Source: Deroplatys truncata
Lineage: Eukaryota > Arthropoda > Insecta > Mantodea > Mantidae
Reading direction: 5' to 3'
Length of the DNA stretch: 64,000 nucleotides
Assembly (NCBI GenBank): GCA_030765065.1
Contig: CM060989.1
Coordinates: 41,593,501-41,657,500, forward strand
Part shown: one piece after another, positions 23,291 to 33,679 of the stretch
Layout of the letters: every line of letters begins with the position of its first letter
Position numbering within the stretch: position 1 is the first letter of the stretch
Program-made: the position numbers and the translations under genes
The notes under the pieces: generated by a model
The model's input: the letters and a program-made list of their open reading frames with translations, nothing else
Told to the model about the DNA's origin: nothing
The model's database searches: none

Positions 23291-23495
23291 AATAAAACCT
23301 TTTATCAGGCTGGAGGTTCTTTTAGGTGCCGTAAATCCACGACATGGATCCACCGGCTTTACCTCCCTTCCGAAGGAAGCCATACTAGGAATTTTTACGC
23401 CCGAAAAGATCCATTGCCCTCCGCCGGGTTTGAACCCGCCACCTCGGGAACTAGAGGCTAGCATGGTACCCTTAGACCACGGAGGACGACTAGAA
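23291..23495 (-). mobile_element. S3 SINE (tRNA-derived), head and body
   Basis: On the minus strand the head starts CCTCCGTGGTCTAAGG (box A) and has box B GGCGGGTTCAAACCCGGC, followed by CAATGGATCTTTTCGGGCG, CTTCCTTCGGAAGGGAGG and ACGGCACCTAAAAGAACCTC. Other S3 pieces at 54470-54780 and 55500-55583 confirm the family. Confidence 0.75.
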
Positions 23496-23499
23496 AGTC

Positions 23500-24640
23500 T
23501 TTGCTTCTTACGTCTGCAATTACCACATTATTCTAGCCTGATTATATCTTCTGTGCGCTTGCTTGTGTTTTAGACGTCTGGATTTTCCCCGTATCGTTCT
23601 ATACTTCTGGACCTGCAGTTTTCTCCTCGGTTGCAATCTTTTATCAATGACTACCTGACTCCGATTTCAGGGTCTCCTCCATGATATGCACTCCTACTCC
23701 TACCGATCTTCGCTCCAGAATTCTGGTAAGCAATGCTGCCAATTTAACAGCCTAAAGTAATGCGATGGCTTAGTAAGACAGGAGGCTTTGAGTCAATTAT
23801 TTTATGGTTGATGTCATGACTCAAATCGGGTAGTTTGAACGATAATAAAGATTCAGTATTTCAAAGAATATTTAAAGTGGAAGACATGGATTCTAAAGAT
23901 GCAGATATTGAAGAGGCATGGGAAATTGGGTTGTATCTTGCATGCCATCACAACCAGCATATTTATGTTGATAGTCATGTGTTTCCTTGGAAACGAATTC
24001 ATGTATTGGAATTTTAAGTTTACGTAGAAAACACATGATCGTGCAAAAGCATATAAAATAGTTGAGCATCTGCTAATGTTTCGTTATTCGCTTGAATGTG
24101 GGGAGAGAGGCCTATCGCGTTTTCGTGCTGTGTACGCCCACCAACTCTTGTTACCTATTCACGAAATCTCTGCTGCGAATTACGTAACTCTCAGAGCATG
24201 AATCAAGATTTCTCTTTCGTAGGGTAGCTTATTTTTTAATTGAGATAAATTATTATTCAAACTCGATCCTGGCAGGGCATGGGAAAACTGCAGTCCGTTC
24301 AATCATCCTTTGTTACGGCATTCCTCCGTTAATTAATCATGACGTAACAGACATTTTAAACGGGGGCAGAGTTTGTTGGCACAGCCGGTTAAGAAGTGCA
24401 TTGCTTCTCAGAGGTCATGAGTTCACTCTCAGGTGATGTAATTTGTTTTCCTTGGCCTGTTGAACTATTCTCATCTATTAAACATAATGATGCCAGTATT
24501 TCTTCGAGAAGTTTGGTACATTCACTGAATCTGGCTCAGAAGTTATTGTTTCAACTGGATACGAACATGCGAATAATCCCTGAACATTGTTTACATTACA
24601 ATAACCTAAAAACTCACATTTAAGTAATTCTAGAACGCGA
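23500..24640. other. Unassigned
   Basis: No recognised gene or repeat. A 60-codon frame at 23835-24017 is acidic at its start (EDMDSKDADIEEAWEIG) but has no known domain and no good splice sites. Confidence 0.35.
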
Positions 24641-24760
24641 ATGTGTCCCATGCATTACATTCACATGACTTTCTCTACCTACTGTTTTACAATCTATTCT
24701 TACAAATTCTTCTTCTTCTATCTGTTTCCTGTAAATTGGGATAAACACATTTCATTGCTG

Positions 24761-25242
24761 GTACACGCCGAACGAGATAGCTTTGCGGTAACGCATTCGG
24801 GAGATCCCGGGTTCGATTCCCGGCGAACGTCCACTCTAACCTATGGGTTTTTTCGTGGTTTGCCCGGGTTGGCAGGCGAATTCTGGGGTAGTTCCTTTTC
24901 TACCACGACTTTTCTGTACCCATGATATCCTTCATTATGCTTCATTATTGTTTCAGGCGACGGTAATCGGCGTGTTACGGCTGGGCGGTGGAGATGCGCT
25001 TTGTAGAGCTTTCTTCTTGGCGTTGATCGGTACTGCTCAGTTGCAACCCGCCCTTTGGGTCCCCCCCGCAAACCCCAACTCCCAGGAGTCATGATAGAAG
25101 CTCAAGAGCCGGATGGCCTACGTACGGTGCTGTGCCCTCGGTTGTGGGAGCCCTCGGTACAACGATAGTCGAATCCTTTAAAATCTTTTGGAGTTGGGTT
25201 CCCTTTGCTGACCACGAAGAAAAATAAAGAAGGAAAGAAAGA
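24761..25242 (+). mobile_element. S1 SINE inserted in an HL copy
   Basis: The head has GAACGAGATAGCTTTGCGG and box B GGGTTCGATTCCCGG. The body has CTATGGGTTTTTTCGTGG, TGGCAGGCGAATTCTGGGG and TACCACGACTTTTCTGTACC, and the tail is AAGAAAAATAAAGAAGGAAA. The order matches the other S1 copies. Confidence 0.75.
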
Positions 25243-25492
25243 GAAACAAATAACGATTTAACAGTTCCAGACAGTGTAAATAATGGTAATTTAAACCAAT
25301 TATAGAGAATAATTCGGAAATGGTTAATGCTACAAAAATTTGTGTGTTTTAACGAGTTACATGAATCAGTGTAGCAAGGTTTTCCCTGTTTCTTACGTTT
25401 ACCAGTTACACAAAATTCATTACGTATGATGAGGACTTCACAAACTATTCGCAGAAAATTTAATATAAAACTTTATTTGTCATGCCACCATC

Positions 25493-26163
25493 TTATTCTT
25501 CAGACTGTTTTGCGGGGTCCAGTTGGATTCCAGTGTTAAACCTTTTAATTTTTGTGTGTGAAATATCTAATTTAGAATTTTGAAGTTTTTGTAGCGTGTT
25601 ACAAATTTAATCAGCTTTATTATCATAAAATAATTTCGTAAAATGCTCAATAAATACAATTGTAAAAAATGAAACACAACTTGGAGTCCGCTTGGACCCC
25701 TCAGAGCAGTTCATGTCTCATAAAATGTTCTACATCTTGAGAGTTTTAGGTTGGCTGCCTTGTGTTTTTCAGTTATTCTAGCACTCATTGTTGGTTTGAA
25801 ATTATGTGGAAACAGTTCAGTACTCTTCTAGTGTGCACTGCAAGATGTAGTCATATCGAAACGGAAAGGTGAAACTTTTAAAGGGCCGATGTTGGTTATG
25901 TCAATAAAAAATAAAATACAGAATACATTATTTCATTACTGTGAAGTGCTGCAATCAAAATAATATTGTAATTTGTAATTCGGTTTAACGTTGTTGGTAA
26001 AAAAAAGTTGAGGCATCAGAATTGTTGTTTTAAAATGATGTTATGTGTTCTAAGAGAACATGAGATAATTATGGTGTGTTAATTCGATTTTCCTGCCTGG
26101 GGCCCACTTGAATCTCTCTCAGTGATTTAAGGAGGTACAAAAGCATAGCGGTCTGAAGGTTAA
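25493..26163. mobile_element. piggyBac-type MITE at a TTAA site
   Basis: The right end, read inward, is TTAACCTTCAGACCGCTATG; the left end is TTATTCTTCAGACTGTTTTG; 16 of 21 bases agree. TTAA is the piggyBac target. Intact HL copies have ATCTTTAATATATGG at exactly this place, so the pre-insertion site held a TTAA. At 671 bp with no coding sequence it is non-autonomous. Short inner repeats (TCCAGTTGGATTCCAG and GAGTCCGCTTGGACCCC) resemble subterminal motifs. Confidence 0.65.
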
Positions 26164-26274
26164 ACATAGCGTATTTTAATCAAAATCGTTAGCACTATCT
26201 TTGAGAAAATAAAAGAATAGCGAAAGTTCTACAATACTCGTAGATATAAAGATTAGTTCGGCCAAATCAATTGA

Positions 26275-27125
26275 TATGCAACTTAGTATACAATATACCA
26301 TTTTTTGTTACTATTATTGTGTACGGTAAACACGTTACCTTCAAGAACAGTATATACCTTAGTTCCGCTCGCATAACATGCACATAGTACAGGTACATGT
26401 TTGTATACCGTCAAAGCTTTTACTGGGTTTTTAGTACTTCTTGGCACTCAGAGAAATGACTTTATTTTCTATTTTCAAAAAATCTCATTACGTCTAAGTT
26501 GCACAGAGAGGAGAGAGGAGTGAAAGCGTTGGAGGGATAGAAAGTGAGAGAGTTTGAGAGCGAGTGAAAAGGGAGAGAAAGGGAGGGTTAGTTTAGGAAG
26601 AGAGTGGAAGCGGGAGAGAAAGAGGTAAGGAGAGATAATGGGAAGAGAGAGAAGAGAGGAATGTCCGAATGCAGATTGTGCTGATACTTAAATAAATATC
26701 ACAATTTATGCTATATCTAGATTATGCTCTATCTTCTTATTTCCCTCTATTTATTTTCACATTGCTTTAACTAAGTGTTCATTATCAGACGGATCTTTTA
26801 GGAGATACCTCGTGGGTCGGTGTGTGGTGACATTTAACTTTCGGTCTCATTCCTGTACCATGCCATCTTGCTTTGACACACATCCATAGAGGCCTTAGTG
26901 CTAGACAACTGTACCTCTTCTTCTACACATGATGGACAGATGACATTAGGGTGCCGTCCAGTCTACCTGCTTTCATTATCTGTGGATAGATGACAGAGCA
27001 TTACTGATTACCATATATTTTCGTTTTTACAGTTATTTTAGTCCTAAAGTGGAACTTTCGCTTGTGATATTAAAATAAATCCGGTATTTACCTTGGTGAC
27101 TAAGGGAAACTAAACAATAAACCCC
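26275..27125. other. Unassigned; purine-rich tract
   Basis: 26510-26665 is a long GA-rich tract. Nothing coding is recognised on either strand. Confidence 0.45.
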
Positions 27126-27129
27126 TTTC

Positions 27130-27222
27130 GGATTGGTCACCCACGGGATTTGAACCCGTGGCCTCCCGAATACGGGCCACAGATATTACCGCATGAGCCA
27201 AGCCGTTCGGGTATGTTCCATC
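27130..27222 (-). mobile_element. tRNA-like SINE head (S1-like)
   Basis: The minus strand has GGCTTGGCTCATGCGGTAA (box A region) and CACGGGTTCAAATCCCGTG, a perfect T-arm stem. The acceptor ends do not pair, and the CGTATTCGGGAGG block is typical of S1 heads, so it is SINE-derived. Confidence 0.6.
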
Positions 27223-27811
27223 TTACTTTCAGTTTTGGGGTGGTAAATTTTGGAATAGCAAAAGTAGCAGAATGAATAGTAGAAGAAGGAAAATGGAGAG
27301 AAGTTAAGAGTGATGGAGGATAAAGAAGGAGGAGGGAAAGAAAGAAAAACTCATTAATTCATTTTCTTTTCATGGCTGCAACGAGAAGAAATCCCCCAAA
27401 ATAATTACCTTTACATCCTAAAATCACATTCTAGGGGTAGAGATTTTTGATGACTCCGTTTCCTCTCCTGAGTAGGCATCTTCGTCACTTTAATTGTAGT
27501 TGACATTTCGAAAGTAACAACAGCATTAGACTGGGAGCTACAATGTGTCATTTTAGGACAAACCTTTCACTTTCTGTACGTTTATTTTAGGAAGATAATG
27601 GTTTTCGTGGTCATGCCAGCATTGTGTACCATAAATGTAGAAGAAAACTGAAATTACTTTTTCGTGTTAAAGCCATAATAATTCTCTTCCATTTAACAAA
27701 ATGAGAAATGCATCTACGCCACCATATGGTTTTGTTTAGTGATACTTTGTAGGAAGAATCATTAAGTTCAGTTGCATATACGTTTATTTTCCCTACTACT
27801 ACCACCTATAG
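27223..27811. other. Unassigned
   Basis: A GA-rich stretch lies at 27285-27350. No gene is supported. Confidence 0.4.
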
Positions 27812-28190
27812 TAACCGTGCGGGATGGCTCAGGCAGTAGGTTTCGGGTTCGACTCCCAATGACCGCCCACACTATGGTCTTTCCATAGTCGCCAAGGCGA
27901 ATACCGAGAAGATGTATTCTACCGCGATTTCTAGTTTCAGCCATTTCCTGCTGGCGATGCCGGGCAGATGGCGTAGATGTATGCACGTTGGAAAGATTTC
28001 TCCCTGTGAACACCAGAGTAAGCTTTCCCGCTTGTTAGGGTGGGTGCGTCGCCATTTTAGGGACTTTTACGCGACTTTGTGGGTCCGTGTGCCTGCGGAT
28101 TTGGGATCTCCTTTGCCTCCTTCACCTCATCCCTGCCTTCCGGAAGGTGTAGCCACAGTGCGCGAGGTGTCGCCCTCGAATTAAAAATAC
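27812..28190 (+). mobile_element. S1 SINE, plus strand
   Basis: The head is GCGGGATGGCTCAGGCAGTA with box B GGGTTCGACTCCCAATG. The body has CTATGGTCTTTCCATAGTCG and GGAAAGATTTCTCCCTG, shared with the S1 copy at 52893. It lies tail to tail with the minus copy that follows. Confidence 0.7.
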
Positions 28191-28211
28191 TAATACCACT
28201 AGTAGGTTAGA

Positions 28212-28657
28212 TTGTTATACAACGCAAGGGGACATCTCGCAATCTACATAGATCTACTGTGGCTACCACCCGCAAGAGAAAGGGATGAAGTGAAGCAACC
28301 ACAGGAGGCTACAGGCCGCAGGCAGATGGGAGCTGCTGGAACTGCCTAGAGGGGCGATAAACGACTTGTTGACCAAGCGGCGCCCTAGTGTTTACAGGGA
28401 GTATTCTTTTCTTTGAGCAAGATCCGCGCCATTTATCCGGCACTGCCATACTCCACACAATCTAGAAGCACACCTGAAGAATGACAAGGATACTGAATGG
28501 AAGGGAAATTATGGAAAGAAAATCGTGACAGATGAGAAACACCCCAATATTCGCCAACGGCCAGAGAAAACCACGAAAACCCCAAGTTTAGAGTGGGCAG
28601 TCAACGGAAAACGAACCCGACACCTACCGAATGCGAGCCTCACACGTTAACGCGAAA
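28212..28657 (-). mobile_element. S1 SINE, minus strand
   Basis: The head is at 28600-28657 with a box B of form CGGGTTCGTTTTCCG on the minus strand. The body shares GATGAGAAACNCCCCANATT, GAGAAAACCACGAAAACCCC and GGGCGATAAACGACTTGTTG-type blocks with the copy at 20700-21197. Confidence 0.7.
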
Positions 28658-28659
28658 TA

Positions 28660-29372
28660 ATATCCATCCGAGATTTCACCCTGGAAATACACGTTTTGAG
28701 ACTCCCTGAATAAATTAAAAAGCATTTTTAGAAATAAGTTCCGCGTGCGAGCGTGTGTATGTATGTGTCTATGAACAGCATAACAAAAGGAAAAGTCAAT
28801 TAAGTACAAAACTTCGTATTTAACTTCAGCTTTTTTCCACGTTACGACACAAATATTTTCAAGAAAATTCCTCTCCTCTGACCATCCTTTACATGGAAAA
28901 ATCTTCGATATCTTTTATTTTCTAAGCAAAATCTCCAAAGGTTTTGATTGAAACACCATAAATGTAAGGAATTGGCATTACAAATAAAATTATCTTTAAC
29001 TTTTCCGGGAAAATCCTGCAAAGTCCTCTTCATTCGGAAGGAATTTTGTGTAATTTTATTTTGTATAACCGTTAAAGTTTAAGAGGTGTAGAGCTCTTTA
29101 AAACACGCAATTTATTTCAAATACCTTTTTCAGTGGCATCATTCATTTTGGATATTTCCGTTATTACTAGTTGAATTCAACACCGTCATTTTCTTAAAGC
29201 GCTTTTGCTGTTCAGTTTTTATCACCTTGTTGTGGAAAGAGTATGAATTTCAAGGCCGGAATATACAGACCAGTCTTTAAACATATGATTATCGTTTCGC
29301 TTTTCTCTATTCCCCTTTTAGCTTCATAAAATGTGTATTAAAACTATTTCTGCAAAAGTTTATCTGAATTAA
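28660..29372 (-). mobile_element. HL repeat, minus copy
   Basis: Begins inside the terminal block (GAGATTTCACCCTGGAAATA) and has a TG tract near 28755-28775, TTTTCAAGAAAATTCC, CCTTTACATGGAAAAATCTT, TTTTGATTGAAACACC and TTTCTGCAAAAGTTTATCTG. Both termini are missing. Confidence 0.75.
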
Positions 29373-30072
29373 AGTTGTGCCAAATTGACCCTCCCCGGAG
29401 AAATCTACTTTAGGCGACTGGGCTGTACTAAAGGAAGGCTGACTTGTACGGGAACAGAAGTGAAACGACTATGGTGGTGGTTCTCAAGCAGACGACAACA
29501 ACAAGAAGAAAGGGTGCAGTTATTTTGAGTCACGCAGTACGTCAGGCGATTGTGGTCGTCGACTGCGTAGGTGCCGGATCAGTTCCAGCTTGCTTCAATG
29601 TGCTGTCCACAAGGCTAATAGTCTTTCTTCGACGGCGAGCTAGGTTACGCGGAAAACAACAGGACAACGTTTAGATAGATGGCATTCTAGACGCTATTTC
29701 TAAATTCATTTTTGGTTTAACGTATTCAAAATTCTCTTTAGTAATTCTTCACTGGGAAAAGATTGATTGTCTGAACTATAGACTTATTGCTGTTAGTTTA
29801 GAAATATATCGGTAAATGTGAGAGCAGGAAGCAATTCTGTAATTATTTTAATTTAATTTAAAGCATTGAAGCCGTAAAGAATGGTGAACGAATGAGGGTT
29901 TTGCAAATTGTAATTATCTATGTTATTGAAGTGCGAGTTTATTAAATGGAAGAAATTCGGCTTGTTAATTAAACTATGGAATAGATTTTCAAGTAGGAAT
30001 CTGCCATTATTCCTAATTTAATCCACTTCCTCTTGGGTCAAAAGAGCACGTTTCAAAGTAAATATAAAAAAA
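29373..30072. other. Unassigned
   Basis: 29390-29690 is less AT-rich and holds a 76-codon plus-strand frame of mixed composition with no recognised domain. The remainder is AT-rich. Confidence 0.35.
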
Positions 30073-30832
30073 TCTGATGTGATACATTCACATGACTTTC
30101 TATACCCTCTATCGACTATTCTTACTAAAGCTTATTTTTCTATCTACTACATTTTTATCCAAATAAACTTTTACAGAAATAGCTACATTACTCATTTCGT
30201 TATAGATGCAAACAGAAAAGAGATAGTCAAATGTTTAAGAACTAGCCGCTATATGCTGGCCTTAAAATCCCATACTGCTTCCATGACATCGCGAGAAACA
30301 ACTATGTTGAAAGGACTTAAATAGAATGACCAAGAAATGAACAATTTGAGCCTTTAATAACGGATACCTCATAAACCGCTTATTCCACAAAAAACTTATT
30401 TGAAATAAATTGTGTTTTAAAGACAAACATTTTTTGTGTAGTACGTTTTCGTCTATCGCTTAAAGTTTACCAATTATACAAGCTTATACAAAATTTCTTC
30501 CGAATGAACAGGACTCCAAAGGCTATTCCCAGAAGATTCAAGATATACGTTTTATTTGTCACCGAAATATCTTTCAAATATGGTATTTTAATCAAAATCG
30601 TTAGACATTTTTTAGAAAATAAAACTATTCGAAAAATTTCCATGTAAAGGGTAGTTCGGCGTGGGGGGATTTTCTTGAAACTCTTCGTGTGAAGGTACTT
30701 GTGACTTTTCGTTTTTGAGTTATTCTGTACACATACAGATACACATGGACCTTTTTCTAAAAATGCTTTTTTGGTTTCCGGTGAAATCTCGATATCGAAT
30801 TTTGGGTGGAATACAATACTTCCCTATTTACG
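30073..30832 (+). mobile_element. HL repeat, 5'-complete copy
   Basis: Starts A|TCTGATGTGATACATTCACA and contains TTGTCACCGAAATATCTTTC, GTAGTTCGGCGTGGGGG, CCGGTGAAATCTCGATATCG and TTTTGGGTGGAATACAATAC. The terminal hairpin is lost. A reversed HL start (CATGTGAATGTAACATAT) follows at 30883-30901. Confidence 0.8.
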
Positions 30833-31349
30833 AATTATTCTTAGAAAGCTATATAAAATAAACGATAGTGGGTAGAGATAATCATGTGAATGTAACATAT
30901 ACGAGATGTATATCGAGTGATCAAAATCTAGATATAGGTAAATACAAGTTGATATTTCTTCATATATAAGTACTGGCAATGTTGGGTTTATCGAGTGGGT
31001 TATTCGTTTAGTGGTTACTATGGAAACGGAATTAACAGACTGCAAATATTGTCTACATGCAAAGTTAACAGAAAACATGGCAGGGAGTTTGTACAAAAAA
31101 CAAAGATGAATTATAAAGCAGTGTTGGAAAACCGAAAATGAAGAAAGTTATGTGTAGCGTGACAAGAAGAATTTTACATTCCCCCACCAACACGTCTGAC
31201 AACTTAATGTGTAAGAGACAAATTAGAAACAACGTGTTCTGTGAGAAATGCTTTCAAATCGTCCTAAGACGTCTTACACAGACGAGACTGAGATGAGAGT
31301 CGAAACGTAGTGTTGTTATAACTCAACAACAGAGATGATTTTCCTGAAC

Positions 31350-31790
31350 TCCACCGAGCGGAATAGCTCAAGCGGTTTCTCTGTAGCCCGCATTTGGGAG
31401 GTCGTGGGTTTAATTCCTGTGGCCGACCTTCCTGAGCATGGATTTTTTCGGGAGTTTCCCCAGGTCCCCAGGCAAAGGCTAGGAATCCCTCGAATTTCCT
31501 GTCCCTCCATTTCATCTCCATCTTTCGTCCATTGGGCTCCTTCAGGGAAGGAAGTGTCGGCGATGGTGTTTCGGTGCACTATGGCAGGGCCTGCCGGGGT
31601 ATTCGAATCTCCTCTGTGCGGGTTGGGATCTGAGGTCCGTCGGGGAGCCTCTATCTGGAAACTTAGGGACCCCACCATTCCTTTGCCGTCACTCCTGGTT
31701 CCGGCTGCCCGGTGTCTCCTCTCGCTTCATCCTTCCTCCCCTATACGGATCAGTGCCCAGCCCCCTCCGTAGCTATTTCAATCCCTGAAC
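31350..31790 (+). mobile_element. S1 SINE
   Basis: The head is GAGCGGAATAGCTCAAGCGG with box B GTGGGTTTAATTCCTG. The body has GGATTTTTTCGGGAGTTTCC, CCAGGCAAAGGCTAGGAATC and AGGGACCCCACCATTCC. The long frames seen across it on both strands are SINE sequence rather than genes. Confidence 0.7.
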
Positions 31791-31795
31791 TCCAC

Positions 31796-32005
31796 TTCTA
31801 ACAAGATGGGGCATCTTTTCATTTTGCCGTGCTGATGAGAAGCAACACTTTCAAACGTCATTGGATCAGACGATGCATTAGCACTGACTGCCTGCGAAGT
31901 TCATCCGATTTAACGTTAACTTCTTTTTTTGGGAGGGTGTATTGAAGAATAAGATATTTGAGAATAGATCTCACACAATAGACGAATTAAAAGAGTGCAA
32001 TACAG
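31796..32005 (+). pseudogene. mariner-superfamily transposase fragment
   Basis: A decayed frame reads QQDGASFHFAVLMRSNTF, SSDLTL and FFWEGVLKNKIFENRSHTID then ELKECN. This is the segment from the second catalytic aspartate (QQDGA) to just past the third (SPDLTPPDFFLWG in relatives). Nothing N-terminal is present. Confidence 0.65.
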
Positions 32006-32035
32006 GTACATATTGAACTTGACTTTGGTCAGAGT

Positions 32036-32545
32036 CTTTTGGGACATAAGACACAAGGGGACTTCGCCCCACGTGATCCAGGAGAGCGGGCGTCAGCCGA
32101 GTGAAACTTCACTCCCGAGCGCTTTTCCATGGACCGGCACCTGGTTGCCTAGATCAAAACCCCCATTAAAGGGTGGAAGGGGATACGCCACTTACGCGCG
32201 TCAACCCCCGAACGGGAAGGCTACCGAATAACCTCCGTAGGGTCGACATGATCTAGCACCTGTCTACCGGCTACCCAGGACGATACCGGAGGACCTTGAG
32301 GCGTCTCACAACCCTGCCTGGACGGGAAACCGCCCAGACGTACCCAATCTTCCATGGGTATCGGGAACTGTCTCACCGAGCCCAACCCAATCCACACGAC
32401 AACCTTACGGGTGGGACTCGGATGTTTGGCCCAGTGTACTTCTAACGTCAGAAGTACCACGAGTACTGAGGGTTCACAGCGCCCGCACCACGACAGCTGA
32501 AGGGGTCTAACCCCACCCTTAAGGGGAGTCTTTTGGGAGAGTGGA
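32036..32545. other. GC-rich island of unknown origin
   Basis: About 500 bp far richer in G+C and CpG than its surroundings, with short self-complementary stretches such as GGGGACTTCGCCCC and CCTTAAGGGG-type blocks. Frames of ~78 codons exist on both strands but match nothing I recognise. It could be the 5' region of a non-LTR element or a foreign insertion. Borders are sharp. Confidence 0.45.
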
Positions 32546-32777
32546 AAGAGGAAGGTAGAAAACAGGTTGCTCGTGCCTCAGTTACTTGTTACTTGTGGCG
32601 ACACTTTGCGATAGCCGCCGGTGCAGCCAAGCTACATCCTTATCTCTCCCTTCTACTGTCTCAAAAGACTCCGACCAAAGTATATGTACACATTACTGTG
32701 TATGTGTGAGTTTTCTGCGCAGGTTCGAACATGTAGTAACGCAAGTGTAGGACATCTTGAATACTTACGAGATAAGA

Positions 32778-32812
32778 TTCCTTATTCTGTCTGAACGAGA
32801 CAGAATAAGGAA
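32778..32812. repeat. Perfect 15-bp hairpin
   Basis: TTCCTTATTCTGTCT and its exact complement are separated by 5 bases (GAACG). It overlaps the start of the LINE fragment at 32796. Confidence 0.9.
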
Positions 32813-33070
32813 GAATATAGTTAGAGAAATGGTGAATAGACATGGAAATATATTGGACGATATCCAAAACAAGCAGTTGAAACCGTATGGACACTTAAAG
32901 AGTGGAAGAATGAAGTTTTCCAAGACAAATATTTGAGTGAACTACACCAGAAAGAAGAGAATAAGGTGGTCCCAGAGTTACCTGGAAGAGCGGAATATGG
33001 CAGATAACGGAAACCAAAGGATTCTAGTAGTAAGAATGGAGAGATAAAACAATGGCGTCGGGTAACCGGA
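32796..33070 (+). pseudogene. LINE reverse transcriptase, C-terminal fragment
   Basis: The frame starts RDRIRKNIVREMVNRHGNIL, continues DDIQNKQLKPYGHLKSG and stops. Relatives read TRRDRIRNxxIR...L...I..KQLxWYGHVxRM, followed by a RGRPRKxW block; here a later frame gives RWSQSYLEERNMADNG. The conserved GH is present and the W is replaced by P. Only the last part of ORF2 survives. Confidence 0.65.
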
Positions 33071-33141
33071 AGACGGTGAAAACCGCAATGAAACCGGTGC
33101 ACAACTACCACGAGATAAAACATTCAATGTCACTGTCTATA

Positions 33142-33644
33142 CAGAGTTATTCAAAAAGAAGGAACAGACTTTACATATTTATTTCTAATGAACGACAATA
33201 GATAGCGACACAAGCGATACATCACTAAATACAAACAGTTCAAAATTTTATTTTATGCGTTTAAAATGAGCACCACTTGTTATGCGAGGACGACCAGTGC
33301 TTTTCCGTTTGCATACGCAACCATCTTCTACGAGTTTATTGTATCAATTGTAAATTTTTTATGACGAGGCGGCTCGTTGTTGAATTTATAACGAAATACA
33401 TGCTGCAATGAAACAATGGATTCACTCTTTGCATAATGCAGCACACAAAATGACCATTTCTGTGGCGTCGCCATTTTCTCGTAAACAGTAACAGCGCCGC
33501 TGTAGGCACTGAATGGAAGTAATAGGTGGGGGCTTAAAACTTTGAACTTTCCTGTATTCAATGATGTGTTGTATGTGTCGCTATCTATTGTCGTTCATTA
33601 AAAATGAATATTTAAAATCTGTTCCTTCTTTTTGAATAACCCTG
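33142..33644 (-). mobile_element. Internally deleted Tc1/mariner element (MITE)
   Basis: Terminal inverted repeats of about 70 bp (CAGAGTTATTCAAAAAGAAG and CAGGGTTATTCAAAAAGAAG at the ends) agree at about 65 positions. A TA lies at each flank (33140-33141 and 33645-33646), the standard mariner-superfamily target. Inside, the minus strand keeps the start of a transposase: MATPQKWSFCVLHYAKSES and VFRYKFNNEPPR, then in a shifted frame EDGCVCKRKSTGRPRITSGA. This is the N-terminal helix-turn-helix region, annotated DUF4817 in insects. The catalytic core is deleted. Confidence 0.85.
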
Positions 33645-33656
33645 TATTAGTGACAA

Positions 33657-33678
33657 TATATATATATATATATATATG
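33657..33678 (+). repeat. TA microsatellite
   Basis: About eleven TA units directly outside the MITE. Confidence 0.9.
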
Positions 33679-33679
33679 A

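Larger units (their letters stand above)
24645..26270 (+). mobile_element. HL repeat split by two later insertions
   Basis: Pieces at 24645-24760, 25243-25492 and 26164-26270 read in order as one plus-strand HL copy: TTACATTCACATGACTTTCT; then CGGAAATGGTTAATGCTAC and TTACGTTTACCAGTTACAC; then TATTTTAATCAAAATCG. The 3' third is missing. The gaps hold an S1 SINE and a piggyBac-type MITE, so the HL copy is older than both. Confidence 0.8.

Noticed and set aside
31316..31772. Overlapping frames of 85-145 codons on both strands
   Set aside because: They lie wholly within an S1 SINE; the open frames follow from its GC content.
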